The notes: generated by a model from the sequence alone, not told the origin. 18,278 bases of DNA from an uncultured Oscillospiraceae bacterium (GCA_900554535.1 USIA01000023.1:1-18278); one strand, 5' to 3'. Positions 1 to 14,558 are shown, counted from the stretch's first letter. Translations and numbers: made by a program.

Positions 1-662
1 TGGATAAGGCGCGCAGCCAGCAGAATATCCAGACGCCAGAAGGAAAGGTCGCCTATCTGGAAGCTGCGTCTGGCATCCTGGCAAGCCTGGACAGTGAGAT
101 CGAGCGGGAGATTTATGCAGGCAAGCTTGCCGAGGAGTGCGACGTTCAGCGCGCCGCGGTGCTGCAACAGGTGAATGCAATCCGCGCCAAACAGGTGCGC
201 ACGGCCAACAAAAAAGCGTTTCGCGCCTTCCGACAGCAGACGGCGGGAATCCGCGATCCGGTTAATCCGGACAAGTCTCAAAACCTCCGCGCTGCCCGCG
301 CAGAGGAAGCCCTTTTGGGCATTTTACTCGATTATCCGGAAAATGCCGCCTATATTTTTGACCAATTACCGCCAGAAAAGTGGATTACTGCCTTTAATCG
401 CCGTGTATATTCGCTGATCGCGGGCAAAATGAAGGATGACAAGGGAATGAGCCTTACAGATCTGCATGGCATGCTCTCACAGGAGGAACTCAGTGTGGTG
501 GCCGGTTACTGTGCGCGGCGCAGCGGCTTTCCGGCCGACCGGGCGGAGATCGATTCCTATGTGCGTGTCCTGCAGGCGGAAAATGATAAGCAATGCGCAC
601 AAGGCGGCAGCGAGGAGGATGTCCTGCGCTATATGGAGTCGCTGCGCGCGCAGAAGAAGTAA
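1..662 (+). CDS. dnaG: DNA primase DnaG, C-terminal part (5' truncated by window edge)
   Basis: The frame is open from base 3 and ends at TAA 660-662, giving about 219 residues of what is normally a protein of roughly 600. DnaG makes the RNA primers for replication and is recruited by the replicative helicase. The visible part begins inside the RNA polymerase domain tail, with the stretch TPEGKVAYLEAASGIL followed by REIYAGKLAEECDV, which is typical of the end of the DnaG catalytic core. From about base 290 a helical C-terminal domain follows (RAEEALLGILLDYPENAAYI), matching the helicase-binding domain. The zinc-binding and TOPRIM domains lie upstream, outside the window. The stop is 14 bases before the rpoD start, the classical dnaG-rpoD operon arrangement. 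Identification rests on family resemblance plus this context. Confidence 0.93.
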   Translation, partial: DKARSQQNIQTPEGKVAYLEAASGILASLDSEIEREIYAGKLAEECDVQRAAVLQQVNAIRAKQVRTANKKAFRAFRQQTAGIRDPVNPDKSQNLRAARAEEALLGILLDYPENAAYIFDQLPPEKWITAFNRRVYSLIAGKMKDDKGMSLTDLHGMLSQEELSVVAGYCARRSGFPADRAEIDSYVRVLQAENDKQCAQGGSEEDVLRYMESLRAQKK

Positions 663-676
663 TAGGGGGATACAAC

Positions 677-1801
677 ATGGCAGGTACGACATCGGCTGCG
701 CCCGCTGCGGCGCCAGATAAAAAAACGGTGATGCGCGATCTGATTGAACTTGGCAAAAGCAAGGGGTCGCTCACGACAAAAGACATTCTGGATGCGATCG
801 GGGAGCTGGATTTTGACCCCGAGCAGCTTGAAAAATTTTATGACCAGCTGGAGACGCTTGGTATCGACATCATCGAGGATCTTGGCGACGATGCGCTGGA
901 CAATATCCCGGTGGAGGATGCCAAAAATGGCGATGGCGATCAGTTCGATGCTTCCCTGAGCACCGAGGGGATTTCCATTGACGACCCAGTCAAAGTATAC
1001 TTGAAGGAGATCGGCCGTGTACCGCTTTTGACACCAGAAGAAGAAATTGACCTGGCAGTGCGCATTAATGAAGGCGACGAGCGCGCGAAAAAACGCCTGG
1101 CAGAGGCCAATCTGCGCCTGGTCGTCAGCATTGCCAAGCGATACCTGGGCCGCGGCATGCAGTTTTTGGACCTGATCCAGGAGGGTAACCTCGGCTTGAT
1201 CAAGGCGGTGGAAAAGTTCGACTACACCAAAGGCTTTAAGTTTTCGACTTATGCCACTTGGTGGATTCGCCAGGCCATCACCCGCGCTATTGCGGATCAG
1301 GCCCGCACCATCCGCATCCCGGTGCATATGGTCGAGACGATCAATAAAGTGAAAAAAGTTTCGAGCCAGCTGCTCCATACAAATGGCCACGATCCATCGG
1401 CTGATGAGATCAGCAAGGAACTTGATATGCCGGTGGATAAGGTCCGCGAGATCCTGCGTGTGGCGCAGGAGCCGGTTTCCCTCGAGACACCGATCGGTGA
1501 GGAAGAAGACAGCCATCTGGGCGATTTCATTCCGGATGACGACGCGCCTGCGCCACAGGACGCGGCCTCGCACACGCTGCTCAAAGAGCAGCTCAAAGAG
1601 GTGCTGGATACCCTGACCCCGCGTGAAGAAAAGGTTCTTCGCCTGCGCTTTGGCCTGGAGGACGGACGCTCCCGCACACTCGAAGAGGTTGGCAAGGAAT
1701 TCAATGTCACCCGCGAGCGCATTCGTCAGATTGAGGCAAAGGCGCTGCGGAAGCTCCGCCATCCCAGCCGCAGCAAAAAACTCAAAGACTTTTTGGATTG
1801 A
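677..1801 (+). CDS. rpoD: RNA polymerase primary sigma factor (SigA/RpoD)
   Basis: The protein has 374 residues, close to Bacillus SigA (371). It directs RNA polymerase to housekeeping promoters. Residues about 17-70 form region 1.1; region 1.2 begins at D102 (DPVKVYLKEIGRVPLL); region 2 covers about 140-220, including the -10 recognition helix around W195-W196 (YATWWIRQAITRAIADQART); region 3 contains the SLETPIGEEEDSHLGDF stretch; region 4 ends with the -35 recognition helix-turn-helix near 334-360 (TLEEVGKEFNVTRERIRQI). The ATG at 677 is chosen because AGGGGGA lies 6 bases upstream and the N-terminus then matches the family; longer in-frame extensions run back into dnaG. It sits 14 bases after dnaG and 10 bases before the Rrf2 gene, so the three are probably cotranscribed. 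The near-consensus promoters elsewhere in the window fit this sigma class. Confidence 0.97.
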   Translation: MAGTTSAAPAAAPDKKTVMRDLIELGKSKGSLTTKDILDAIGELDFDPEQLEKFYDQLETLGIDIIEDLGDDALDNIPVEDAKNGDGDQFDASLSTEGISIDDPVKVYLKEIGRVPLLTPEEEIDLAVRINEGDERAKKRLAEANLRLVVSIAKRYLGRGMQFLDLIQEGNLGLIKAVEKFDYTKGFKFSTYATWWIRQAITRAIADQARTIRIPVHMVETINKVKKVSSQLLHTNGHDPSADEISKELDMPVDKVREILRVAQEPVSLETPIGEEEDSHLGDFIPDDDAPAPQDAASHTLLKEQLKEVLDTLTPREEKVLRLRFGLEDGRSRTLEEVGKEFNVTRERIRQIEAKALRKLRHPSRSKKLKDFLD

Positions 1802-1811
1802 GGGACCCGGC

Positions 1812-2213
1812 ATGGTAATTACACGAGAAGCGGATTACGCCGTGCGGATTATGGAACAACTCTGCCGGGCAGGCGGCCAGCGCGTAGATGCCCGCAGCAT
1901 TGCAGAGGCTGCGGATGTGACACAGCGATTTACGCTCAAAATTCTCCACGAGCTGGTGGATGCGGGCTTGGCTGTCTCCTTTAAAGGAGCGCACGGTGGA
2001 TATCTGCTGGCCCGGCCGCCGGAAAAGATCACGCTGCTGGATGTGATCGAGGCGGTGGAGGGGCCGTACATGTTCAGCCGCTGCCAGCAGGAAGATTATA
2101 ACTGCGACCACTGCGGCGTGGGATGCCGGTTTCAGCATATCTATGACAAGGTGACTATGATGGTGCGCCAGGAGCTGGCGTCCCACTCGTTTGCAGAATT
2201 GTGCGGCGATTGA
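1812..2213 (+). CDS. Rrf2-family transcriptional regulator with a four-cysteine cluster
   Basis: This is a 133-residue winged-helix protein of the Rrf2 family, which includes IscR, NsrR, CymR and RirA. The N-terminus MVITREADYAVRIMEQL is diagnostic, as is the wing-region sequence FKGAHGGYLLARPPEKITLLDVIEAVEG. The recognition helix falls at about residues 37-50 (TQRFTLKILHELVDAG). Cysteines at 91, 98, 101 and 105 form a C-x6-C-x2-C-x3-C cluster where IscR and NsrR carry three iron-sulfur ligands, so a redox, NO or iron sensing role is plausible but inferred. The ATG at 1812 has GAGGGA (1800-1805) overlapping the rpoD stop. A longer frame starting inside rpoD is rejected because it lacks homology. 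The gene is the last of the dnaG-rpoD transcript, followed by a terminator. No iscS or iscU lies next to it, so its target is unknown. Confidence 0.9.
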   Translation: MVITREADYAVRIMEQLCRAGGQRVDARSIAEAADVTQRFTLKILHELVDAGLAVSFKGAHGGYLLARPPEKITLLDVIEAVEGPYMFSRCQQEDYNCDHCGVGCRFQHIYDKVTMMVRQELASHSFAELCGD

Positions 2214-2272
2214 TGACTTTAATAACGTGAAGAAAAGGTGCACTGTAAAAAATACCCCAAAAATTGAAAAAG

Positions 2273-2313
2273 TCCCGCTCTCCGGTCTGTATGCGCCGGA
2301 GGGCGGGATTTTT
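2273..2313 (+). terminator. Rho-independent terminator of the dnaG-rpoD-Rrf2 operon
   Basis: A 13-bp stem (2273-2285 with 2296-2308, one G-U wobble, 10-base loop) is followed by TTTTT at 2309-2313. An A-rich stretch lies before it, so it could also work on the minus strand. It lies about 60 bases after the Rrf2 stop and upstream of the rpoB promoter, separating the two transcripts. Confidence 0.85.
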
Positions 2314-2338
2314 CAGAAAATTGGTAAATAAAGAGAAA

Positions 2339-2359
2339 GTCAAGGCGCAGAGCCTTGAC
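2339..2359. repeat. Perfect 8-bp inverted repeat covering the rpoB -35 box
   Basis: GTCAAGGC (2339-2346) and GCCTTGAC (2352-2359) are exact reverse complements separated by GCAGA. The right arm contains five of the six bases of the -35 hexamer. The geometry resembles an operator for a dimeric repressor or activator. It could equally be chance dyad symmetry. No matching copy was noticed elsewhere in the window. Confidence 0.6.
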
Positions 2360-2383
2360 AAAGCACACAAAATAGGATATAAT
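2355..2383 (+). promoter_or_regulatory. rpoB promoter, perfect sigma-A consensus
   Basis: TTGACA (2355-2360), a 17-base spacer and TATAAT (2378-2383) match the vegetative consensus exactly. Transcription should start near 2390, leaving a leader of about 135 bases before rpoB. Since a terminator lies upstream, this is probably the main promoter for rpoB-rpoC. Confidence 0.9.
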
Positions 2384-2389
2384 AGTAAA

Positions 2390-2525
2390 CTGCATCATCA
2401 TAGAATCGTATACCTATGTCCTGATTTGAAATTATCATAACACAAATCCGGGAAAAAGGCAAGCGTCCTCTTCAGAGACAGTCAGTGCGCGCGGACTGCG
2501 GCTGAGAAATAAAGGATTGGAGTGA
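2390..2525 (+). other. rpoB 5' leader with small hairpins
   Basis: This non-coding leader fills the rest of the 312-base gap between the Rrf2 gene and rpoB. It can form GATTTG (2423-2428) with CAAATC (2443-2448), extended by two G-C pairs past a mismatch, and CAGTC (2479-2483) with GACTG (2494-2498). Neither is followed by a U-run, so no attenuator is evident. In many bacteria rpoB follows rplJ-rplL under an L10 leader; I do not recognise an L10 leader here. Confidence 0.4.
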
Positions 2526-6269
<3,744 letters not shown>

Positions 6270-6286
6270 TAGGGGGATTTTCATTC

Positions 6287-9847
<3,561 letters not shown>

Positions 9848-9865
9848 ACACTGTATAATAACAAA

Positions 9866-10021
9866 TTGTGATGGTTTCCTGCACGATGGTGCAGCTTTCC
9901 ATAGGAATTGCATACTTTTCCCACCCCTAGGGAAACCTTGGGGGTGGGATTTGGTGTGTATGACTTTGCTGTTAAGCGTTTTTCGCTTGACATATAGAAA
10001 AATTCAGTTAGGAGGTGTACT
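9866..10021 (+). promoter_or_regulatory. Structured rpsL 5' leader (three hairpins)
   Basis: Between the predicted start and rpsL there are three hairpins. H1 is CTGCAC-GATG-GTGCAG (9879-9894). H2 has 14-bp arms (9919-9932 with 9936-9949, two wobbles) and is very stable. H3 is GTTAAGCG-TTTTT-CGCTTGAC (9971-9991, one wobble) and stops about 18 bases before the ribosome binding site AGGAGGTG (10010-10017). H2 is followed by only TTT, so it is a poor terminator. A processing site, a pause or a ribosomal-protein autoregulatory element are all possible. I do not recognise a known RNA family here. Confidence 0.5.
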
Positions 10022-10450
10022 ATGCCCACTTTTAACCAATTGGTCCACACTGGCCGCAAAGAGGTCGAGAAAAAGGCCAAGGCGCCTGCTCTGCTGAGAG
10101 GCTGGAATGCCAAAAAGCGCACGCCGATCGATCAGAATTCCCCGCAAAAGCGCGGTGTCTGCACAGCAGTTAAAACGGCAACTCCGAAAAAGCCGAACTC
10201 TGCACTGCGCAAGATCGCACGTGTACGTCTTTCCAATGGCATGGAGGTTACGGCCTACATCCCTGGTGTCGGTCATAACTTGCAGGAGCACTCCGTCGTC
10301 ATGATCCGCGGCGGTCGTGTCAAGGATCTGCCTGGTGTGCGTTATCACATCATCCGCGGCACACTTGACGCCCAGGGCGTTGCCAAGCGCATGCAGGCCC
10401 GCTCGAAGTATGGCGCGAAGCGCCCGAAGGCAGGTAAGGCTGCCAAGTAA
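10022..10450 (+). CDS. rpsL: 30S ribosomal protein S12
   Basis: S12 lies at the decoding centre of the small subunit and helps control fidelity. The 142-residue protein begins MPTFNQLVHTGRK and contains TPKKPNSALRK, in which K56 and K57 correspond to E. coli K42 and K43, the streptomycin-resistance positions, here wild type. The second signature PGVGHNLQEHSVV and the loop KDLPGVRYH with D102 (equivalent to the methylthiolated aspartate of E. coli) are intact. The extra residues near the N-terminus compared with the 123-residue E. coli protein are usual in Firmicutes. The ATG has AGGAGGTG 4 bases upstream. It heads the str gene order rpsL-rpsG-fusA-tuf and probably uses the promoter at the end of rpoC. 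Confidence 0.98.
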   Translation: MPTFNQLVHTGRKEVEKKAKAPALLRGWNAKKRTPIDQNSPQKRGVCTAVKTATPKKPNSALRKIARVRLSNGMEVTAYIPGVGHNLQEHSVVMIRGGRVKDLPGVRYHIIRGTLDAQGVAKRMQARSKYGAKRPKAGKAAK

Positions 10451-10477
10451 GATGGACTGAAACTGACGAACCTTTAC

Positions 10478-10534
10478 GGCTGCAAGTCCCGCAATGGGAT
10501 GAACGGCGTTTTTATAAAACGCCTCTTGCTGGCC
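10478..10534 (+). promoter_or_regulatory. Candidate three-way-junction RNA in the rpsL-rpsG spacer
   Basis: The spacer folds on paper into a closed three-way junction. P1 is GGC-t-GCAAG (10478-10486) with CTTGC-tg-GCC (10525-10534). P2 is TCCC-GCAAT-GGGA (10487-10499). P3 is GGCGTTTT-TAT-AAAACGCC (10505-10523), a perfect 8-bp stem. Linkers are 0, 5 and 1 bases. No U-run follows, so it is not a terminator. In E. coli the rpsL-rpsG spacer carries the S7 binding site for translational feedback, so an S7 autoregulatory site is the leading inference. The equivalence is not shown by sequence alone. Confidence 0.45.
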
Positions 10535-10595
10535 AGACGGGAATCTTCATTTTCGAGTACCGATGAATTCATTTTATGTGAAGGAGGGAAGTAAA

Positions 10596-11066
10596 GTGCC
10601 AAGAAGAGGCAATATCGCGAAACGGGATGTTCTGCCCGATCCGCTTTACAATTCCAAGTTAGTCACACGTTTGGTGAATAATATCATGATAGACGGCAAG
10701 AAGGGCGTTGCCCAGAAGATCGTCTATGGCGCTTTCGATATCATCAAAGAAAAGACCGGTAAAGAGCCGCTCGAGGTTTTTGAGGCTGCCATGGAGAATG
10801 TCATGCCTTCCCTTGAGGTCAAGGCCCGCCGTGTCGGTGGCGCCACCTACCAGGTCCCGATGGAGGTCCGCCCGGAGCGGCGTCAGACCCTGGGCCTGCG
10901 CTGGATGACAAATTATTCCCGCCTGCGTAGCGAGCGCACCATGAAGGAGCGCCTGGCCGCAGAGATTATGGACGCCGTCAACGGCAACGGCGGAGCAGCG
11001 AAAAAGCGCGACGATACGCACAAGATGGCCGAGGCGAATAAGGCGTTTGCACATTACAGATGGTAA
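10596..11066 (+). CDS. rpsG: 30S ribosomal protein S7
   Basis: S7 is a primary binder of the 16S rRNA 3' domain, nucleates head assembly of the small subunit, and contacts mRNA near the exit site. The 156-residue protein starts MPRRGNIAKRDVLPDPLYNS and includes MIDGKKGVAQKIVYGA, RRVGGATYQVPMEV and the C-terminal EANKAFAHYRW, all standard. The start is GTG at 10596, preceded by AAGGAGG (10581-10587). An upstream ATG at 10563 would add 11 residues but places this ribosome binding site inside the coding sequence and departs from the family N-terminus. fusA begins 37 bases after the stop. In E. coli S7 represses its own operon, and a possible binding structure lies just upstream. Confidence 0.97.
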   Translation: MPRRGNIAKRDVLPDPLYNSKLVTRLVNNIMIDGKKGVAQKIVYGAFDIIKEKTGKEPLEVFEAAMENVMPSLEVKARRVGGATYQVPMEVRPERRQTLGLRWMTNYSRLRSERTMKERLAAEIMDAVNGNGGAAKKRDDTHKMAEANKAFAHYRW

Positions 11067-11103
11067 TGTACCGCTTTTTTGCACAACGAATGGAGGGTAA
11101 TTA

Positions 11104-13221
11104 ATGCCTAGGCAGGTATCACTTGAAAAGACCCGCAACATCGGCATCATGGCGCATATCGATGCCGGTAAAACAACTACAACCGAGCGCATCCTGTATT
11201 ACACCGGTATCAACCACAAAATCGGTGAGGTGCATGACGGTGCGGCCACCATGGACTGGATGGTGCAGGAGCAGGAGCGCGGCATTACGATCACGTCCGC
11301 TGCAACCACTTGCTTCTGGACGCACAGTGAGTTCTTTGGTGACCCGAAGAAAAATAAGGATTACCGCATCAATATTATCGACACGCCCGGCCACGTCGAC
11401 TTTACAGTCGAAGTGGAGCGCTCTTTGCGCGTGCTGGATGGTTCTGTGACCGTTTTCTGCGCAAAGGGCGGCGTTGAGCCCCAGTCCGAAACGGTTTGGC
11501 GCCAGGCAGAGGAGTATCACGTGCCCCGTATGGCGTATGTCAATAAGATGGACATCATGGGCGCTGACTTCTATAATGTCGTTGCCATGATGAAGGACCG
11601 TCTCAACTGCAACGCAGTTCCGATCCAGTTGCCCATCGGCTCTGAAGATACCTTCCGCGGCATTATCGACCTGGTCACTATGAAAGCGGACATCTATTAT
11701 GACGATATGGGCAACGACATGCGCGTCGAGGATATCCCTGAGGATATGCGCGAAAAGGCTGAAGAGTATCACACAGCCTTGATCGAGCATGTCGCCGAGC
11801 AGGATGATGCCCTGATGGAGAAATACCTCTCTGGCGAGGAACTGACCAAAGAGGAAATCGTCCGCACGATCCGTAAGTCCACCATCGCCAACAAGATGGT
11901 CCCGGTCACATGCGGCAGCTCTTATAAGAACAAGGGCGTGCAGAAGCTGCTGGACGCTATCATTGACTATATGCCGGCTCCGACCGATGTCCCGGACATC
12001 AAAGGCACGAACCCGGAGACAGGCGAGGAAGAGGACCGTCATTCTTCTGATGACGAGCCGTTCTCCGCGCTGGCATTTAAGATTGCAACCGACCCCTTCG
12101 TCGGCAAGCTGTGCTTTATTCGTGTCTATTCCGGCACTTTGAAAGCAGGCGCGACGGTTTATAATTCCACAAAAGATACCGATGAGCGTATCGGCCGTCT
12201 GCTGCAGATGCACGCGAACCACCGCCAGGATATCGAGGAAGTCTATGCAGGCGACATCGCGGCGGCCATCGGTGTGAAAAATACGACCACCGGCGACACG
12301 CTTTGTGACGAAAAGAACCCGATTATCCTCGAGTCCATGGAATTCCCGGAGCCCGTTATCCGCGTGGCGATTGAGCCGAAGACGAAGGCTGGCCAGGAGA
12401 AGATGAGCGTTGCTTTGGCAAAGCTCGCAGAAGAGGACCCGACTTTTAAGGCTTACACCGACGAGGAAACCGGCCAGACCATCATCGCCGGCATGGGCGA
12501 GTTGCATTTGGAAATCATTGTCGACCGCCTGCTGCGTGAATTCCACGTGGAAGCCAATATCGGTAAGCCCCAGGTTGCCTATAAGGAAACGATCCGCAAG
12601 CCCGCAGACGTGGACTGCAAGTATGTCCGTCAGTCCGGCGGTAAAGGCCAGTACGGTCACGTTAAGATCCGCGTCTTCCCGAACCCCGGCGAAGGCTACG
12701 AATTCGATAACGTCACGGTCGGCGGCTCGATTCCGAAGGAGTATATCCCAGCTGTCGATGCTGGTATCCAGGGCGCTATGCTCAGCGGCGTCGTTGCCGG
12801 TTACAATGTCGTCGACGTCAAAGTCGAACTGTATGACGGCTCCTATCACGAAGTCGACTCCTCCGAAATGGCATTTAAGATCGCCGGCTCCATGGCGTTC
12901 AAGGATGCAATGCGCAAAGCGGATCCGGTTCTGATGGAACCCATCATGAAGGTCACGGTCACGGTGCCGGACGAATACATGGGCGACGTCATCGGCGACT
13001 TGAATTCTCGCCGCGGCATGATCGAGGGTATGGACGCCATTCACGGTGCCCAGCAGATTCACGCGATGGTTCCGCTTTCCGAAATGTTCGGCTATGCAAC
13101 CGACCTGCGCTCCAAGACACAGGGCCGTGGCCAGTATGTTATGGAACCTGACCACTACGCGGAAGTCCCGAAGAATATTGCGGACAAGATTATTACTGCC
13201 CGCACCAAGAAGGAAGATTAA
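11104..13221 (+). CDS. fusA: Translation elongation factor G
   Basis: EF-G is the cytosolic GTPase that drives tRNA-mRNA translocation and, with RRF, ribosome recycling. At 705 residues it has full length. Its GTP-binding motifs are intact: AHIDAGKTT (17-25), DTPGH (93-97, with H97 as the catalytic histidine) and NKMD (147-150). The later domains are present, including the domain IV sequence RQSGGKGQYGHV and the domain V sequence DEYMGDVIGDLNSRRGMIEG. A short insert (THSEFFGDPKKNKD) precedes the DTPGH strand, where family length varies; E. coli also has an insert there. The ATG has GGAGG (11092-11096) upstream. It is cotranscribed with rpsG (37-base gap) and followed by tuf after 106 bases. 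Confidence 0.98.
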   Translation: MPRQVSLEKTRNIGIMAHIDAGKTTTTERILYYTGINHKIGEVHDGAATMDWMVQEQERGITITSAATTCFWTHSEFFGDPKKNKDYRINIIDTPGHVDFTVEVERSLRVLDGSVTVFCAKGGVEPQSETVWRQAEEYHVPRMAYVNKMDIMGADFYNVVAMMKDRLNCNAVPIQLPIGSEDTFRGIIDLVTMKADIYYDDMGNDMRVEDIPEDMREKAEEYHTALIEHVAEQDDALMEKYLSGEELTKEEIVRTIRKSTIANKMVPVTCGSSYKNKGVQKLLDAIIDYMPAPTDVPDIKGTNPETGEEEDRHSSDDEPFSALAFKIATDPFVGKLCFIRVYSGTLKAGATVYNSTKDTDERIGRLLQMHANHRQDIEEVYAGDIAAAIGVKNTTTGDTLCDEKNPIILESMEFPEPVIRVAIEPKTKAGQEKMSVALAKLAEEDPTFKAYTDEETGQTIIAGMGELHLEIIVDRLLREFHVEANIGKPQVAYKETIRKPADVDCKYVRQSGGKGQYGHVKIRVFPNPGEGYEFDNVTVGGSIPKEYIPAVDAGIQGAMLSGVVAGYNVVDVKVELYDGSYHEVDSSEMAFKIAGSMAFKDAMRKADPVLMEPIMKVTVTVPDEYMGDVIGDLNSRRGMIEGMDAIHGAQQIHAMVPLSEMFGYATDLRSKTQGRGQYVMEPDHYAEVPKNIADKIITARTKKED

Positions 13222-13223
13222 TC

Positions 13224-13253
13224 GTAAAATCCGCAAATTTGCTTGATTTTTAC
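13224..13253 (+). repeat. Hairpin and nested palindrome in the fusA-tuf spacer
   Basis: GTAAAATC (13224-13231) pairs with GATTTTTAC (13245-13253) with one bulged base. The loop contains the perfect palindrome GCAAATTTGC (13233-13242). No U-run follows directly, so termination is unlikely to be efficient. The right arm overlaps the predicted -35 of tuf. Confidence 0.4.
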
Positions 13254-13271
13254 GGATATTCTTGCTAAAAT
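13243..13271 (+). promoter_or_regulatory. Possible tuf promoter
   Basis: TTGATT (13243-13248), a 17-base spacer and TAAAAT (13266-13271) match the consensus at four and five of six positions. It would add separate transcription of tuf, commonly among the most highly expressed genes. It is weaker than the rpoB and rpsL promoters. Confidence 0.5.
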
Positions 13272-13327
13272 AAAATCCATGAGTTTGATTTGAACGCCCG
13301 ATGCAAAAATAAAGGAGGAACATTCCC

Positions 13328-14530
13328 ATGGCGAAGGAAAAATTTGACCGTTCCAAGCCCCACGTAAACATTGGCACCATTGGTCACGTTGACCATGGCA
13401 AGACCACGCTGACTGCGGCGATCACAAAAGTGCTCGCTTTGCAGGGCGAAGCTGAGTTCAAAGACTACAGCAACATCGACTCAGCTCCTGAGGAGCGTGA
13501 GCGCGGCATCACCATTAACACTGCTCATGTTGAGTATCAGACCGCAAAGCGTCACTATGCACACGTTGACTGCCCCGGCCATGCTGACTATGTCAAGAAC
13601 ATGATCACCGGCGCTGCGCAGATGGACGGTGCTATCCTGGTCGTTTCCGCTGCTGACGGCCCGATGCCGCAGACCCGTGAGCACATTCTGCTGTCCCGTC
13701 AGGTCGGCGTGCCGTATATCGTCGTGTTCATGAACAAGTGCGATCAGGTGGACGACCCCGAGCTGCTCGATCTGGTCGAGATGGAAATCCGCGACCTGCT
13801 CAACGAGTATGACTTCCCGGGCGATGACACCCCGATTATCCGCGGCTCTGCTCTGAAGGCTCTTGAGTCCACCTCCACGGACATCAATGCACCGGAATAT
13901 AAGTGCATTCTTGAGCTGATGGATGCTGTCGACAATTATATCCCGACTCCGGACCGCAAGGCGGACCAGCCCTTCCTGATGCCTGTTGAGGACGTCTTCA
14001 CGATTACCGGCCGCGGCACGGTTGCTACTGGCCGTGTGGAGCGTGGCATGGCAAAGATCGGCGATGAAGTCGAGATCATCGGCCTGACGGAAGAGCGCAA
14101 GAAGAGCGTCATCACTGGCCTGGAGATGTTCCGCAAGACCCTGGACTTCGCAGAGGCTGGCGATAACATCGGCGCGCTGTTGCGTGGCATTCAGCGTGAG
14201 GACATCGAGCGCGGCCAGGTTCTGGCGAAGCCGGGCACGATTCATCCGCACACCAAGTTCAAGGGCCAGGTTTACGTCCTGACCAAGGACGAAGGCGGTC
14301 GTCATACCCCTTTCTTCAATAACTATCGTCCGCAGTTCTACTTCCGCACCACCGACGTTACCGGTGTCATCACGCTGCCCGAGGGCACGGAGATGTGCAT
14401 GCCTGGTGATAACGTCGAGATGGATGTTGAGCTGATCGCCCCGATCGCTATCGAAGAGGGCCTGCGCTTCTCCATTCGTGAGGGCGGCCATACGGTTGGC
14501 TCCGGCGTTGTTTCCAAGATCCTTGAGTAA
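13328..14530 (+). CDS. tuf: Translation elongation factor Tu
   Basis: EF-Tu is a cytosolic GTPase that delivers aminoacyl-tRNA to the ribosomal A site. The 400-residue protein has the P-loop GHVDHGKT (19-26), the switch I end RGITINTAH (59-67), DCPGH (81-85), NKCD (136-139) and GSAL (173-176). Domains 2 and 3 follow (FTITGRGTVATGRVERG; EGGRHTPFFNNYRPQFYFRT; REGGHTVGSGVVSKI). The ATG at 13328 has AAGGAGG at 13312-13318. It is the last gene of the str cluster and is followed by a strong terminator. Any second tuf copy would lie outside the window. Confidence 0.98.
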   Translation: MAKEKFDRSKPHVNIGTIGHVDHGKTTLTAAITKVLALQGEAEFKDYSNIDSAPEERERGITINTAHVEYQTAKRHYAHVDCPGHADYVKNMITGAAQMDGAILVVSAADGPMPQTREHILLSRQVGVPYIVVFMNKCDQVDDPELLDLVEMEIRDLLNEYDFPGDDTPIIRGSALKALESTSTDINAPEYKCILELMDAVDNYIPTPDRKADQPFLMPVEDVFTITGRGTVATGRVERGMAKIGDEVEIIGLTEERKKSVITGLEMFRKTLDFAEAGDNIGALLRGIQREDIERGQVLAKPGTIHPHTKFKGQVYVLTKDEGGRHTPFFNNYRPQFYFRTTDVTGVITLPEGTEMCMPGDNVEMDVELIAPIAIEEGLRFSIREGGHTVGSGVVSKILE

Positions 14531-14558
14531 TACGCTTTTAATCTGAAAAATTTGAAAG

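Noticed and set aside
593..676. Longer N-terminus for RpoD starting inside dnaG
   Set aside because: It overlaps the dnaG C-terminus, lacks resemblance to sigma factors, and the ATG at 677 has a well-placed AGGGGGA.
1623..1811. Longer N-terminus for the Rrf2 regulator
   Set aside because: The extension is an out-of-frame reading of rpoD region 4; the family N-terminus begins at 1812.
9919..9949. Large hairpin before rpsL as a rho-independent terminator
   Set aside because: Only three Ts follow the stem, and termination here would cut off the essential str operon from its own promoter.
9987..9992. TTGACA just before rpsL as a second promoter
   Set aside because: No acceptable -10 lies 16-18 bases downstream; the sequence is explained as the right arm of a hairpin.
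10563..10595. Upstream ATG start for rpsG
   Set aside because: It would place the AAGGAGG site inside the gene and add residues not found in S7; GTG 10596 fits the family start.
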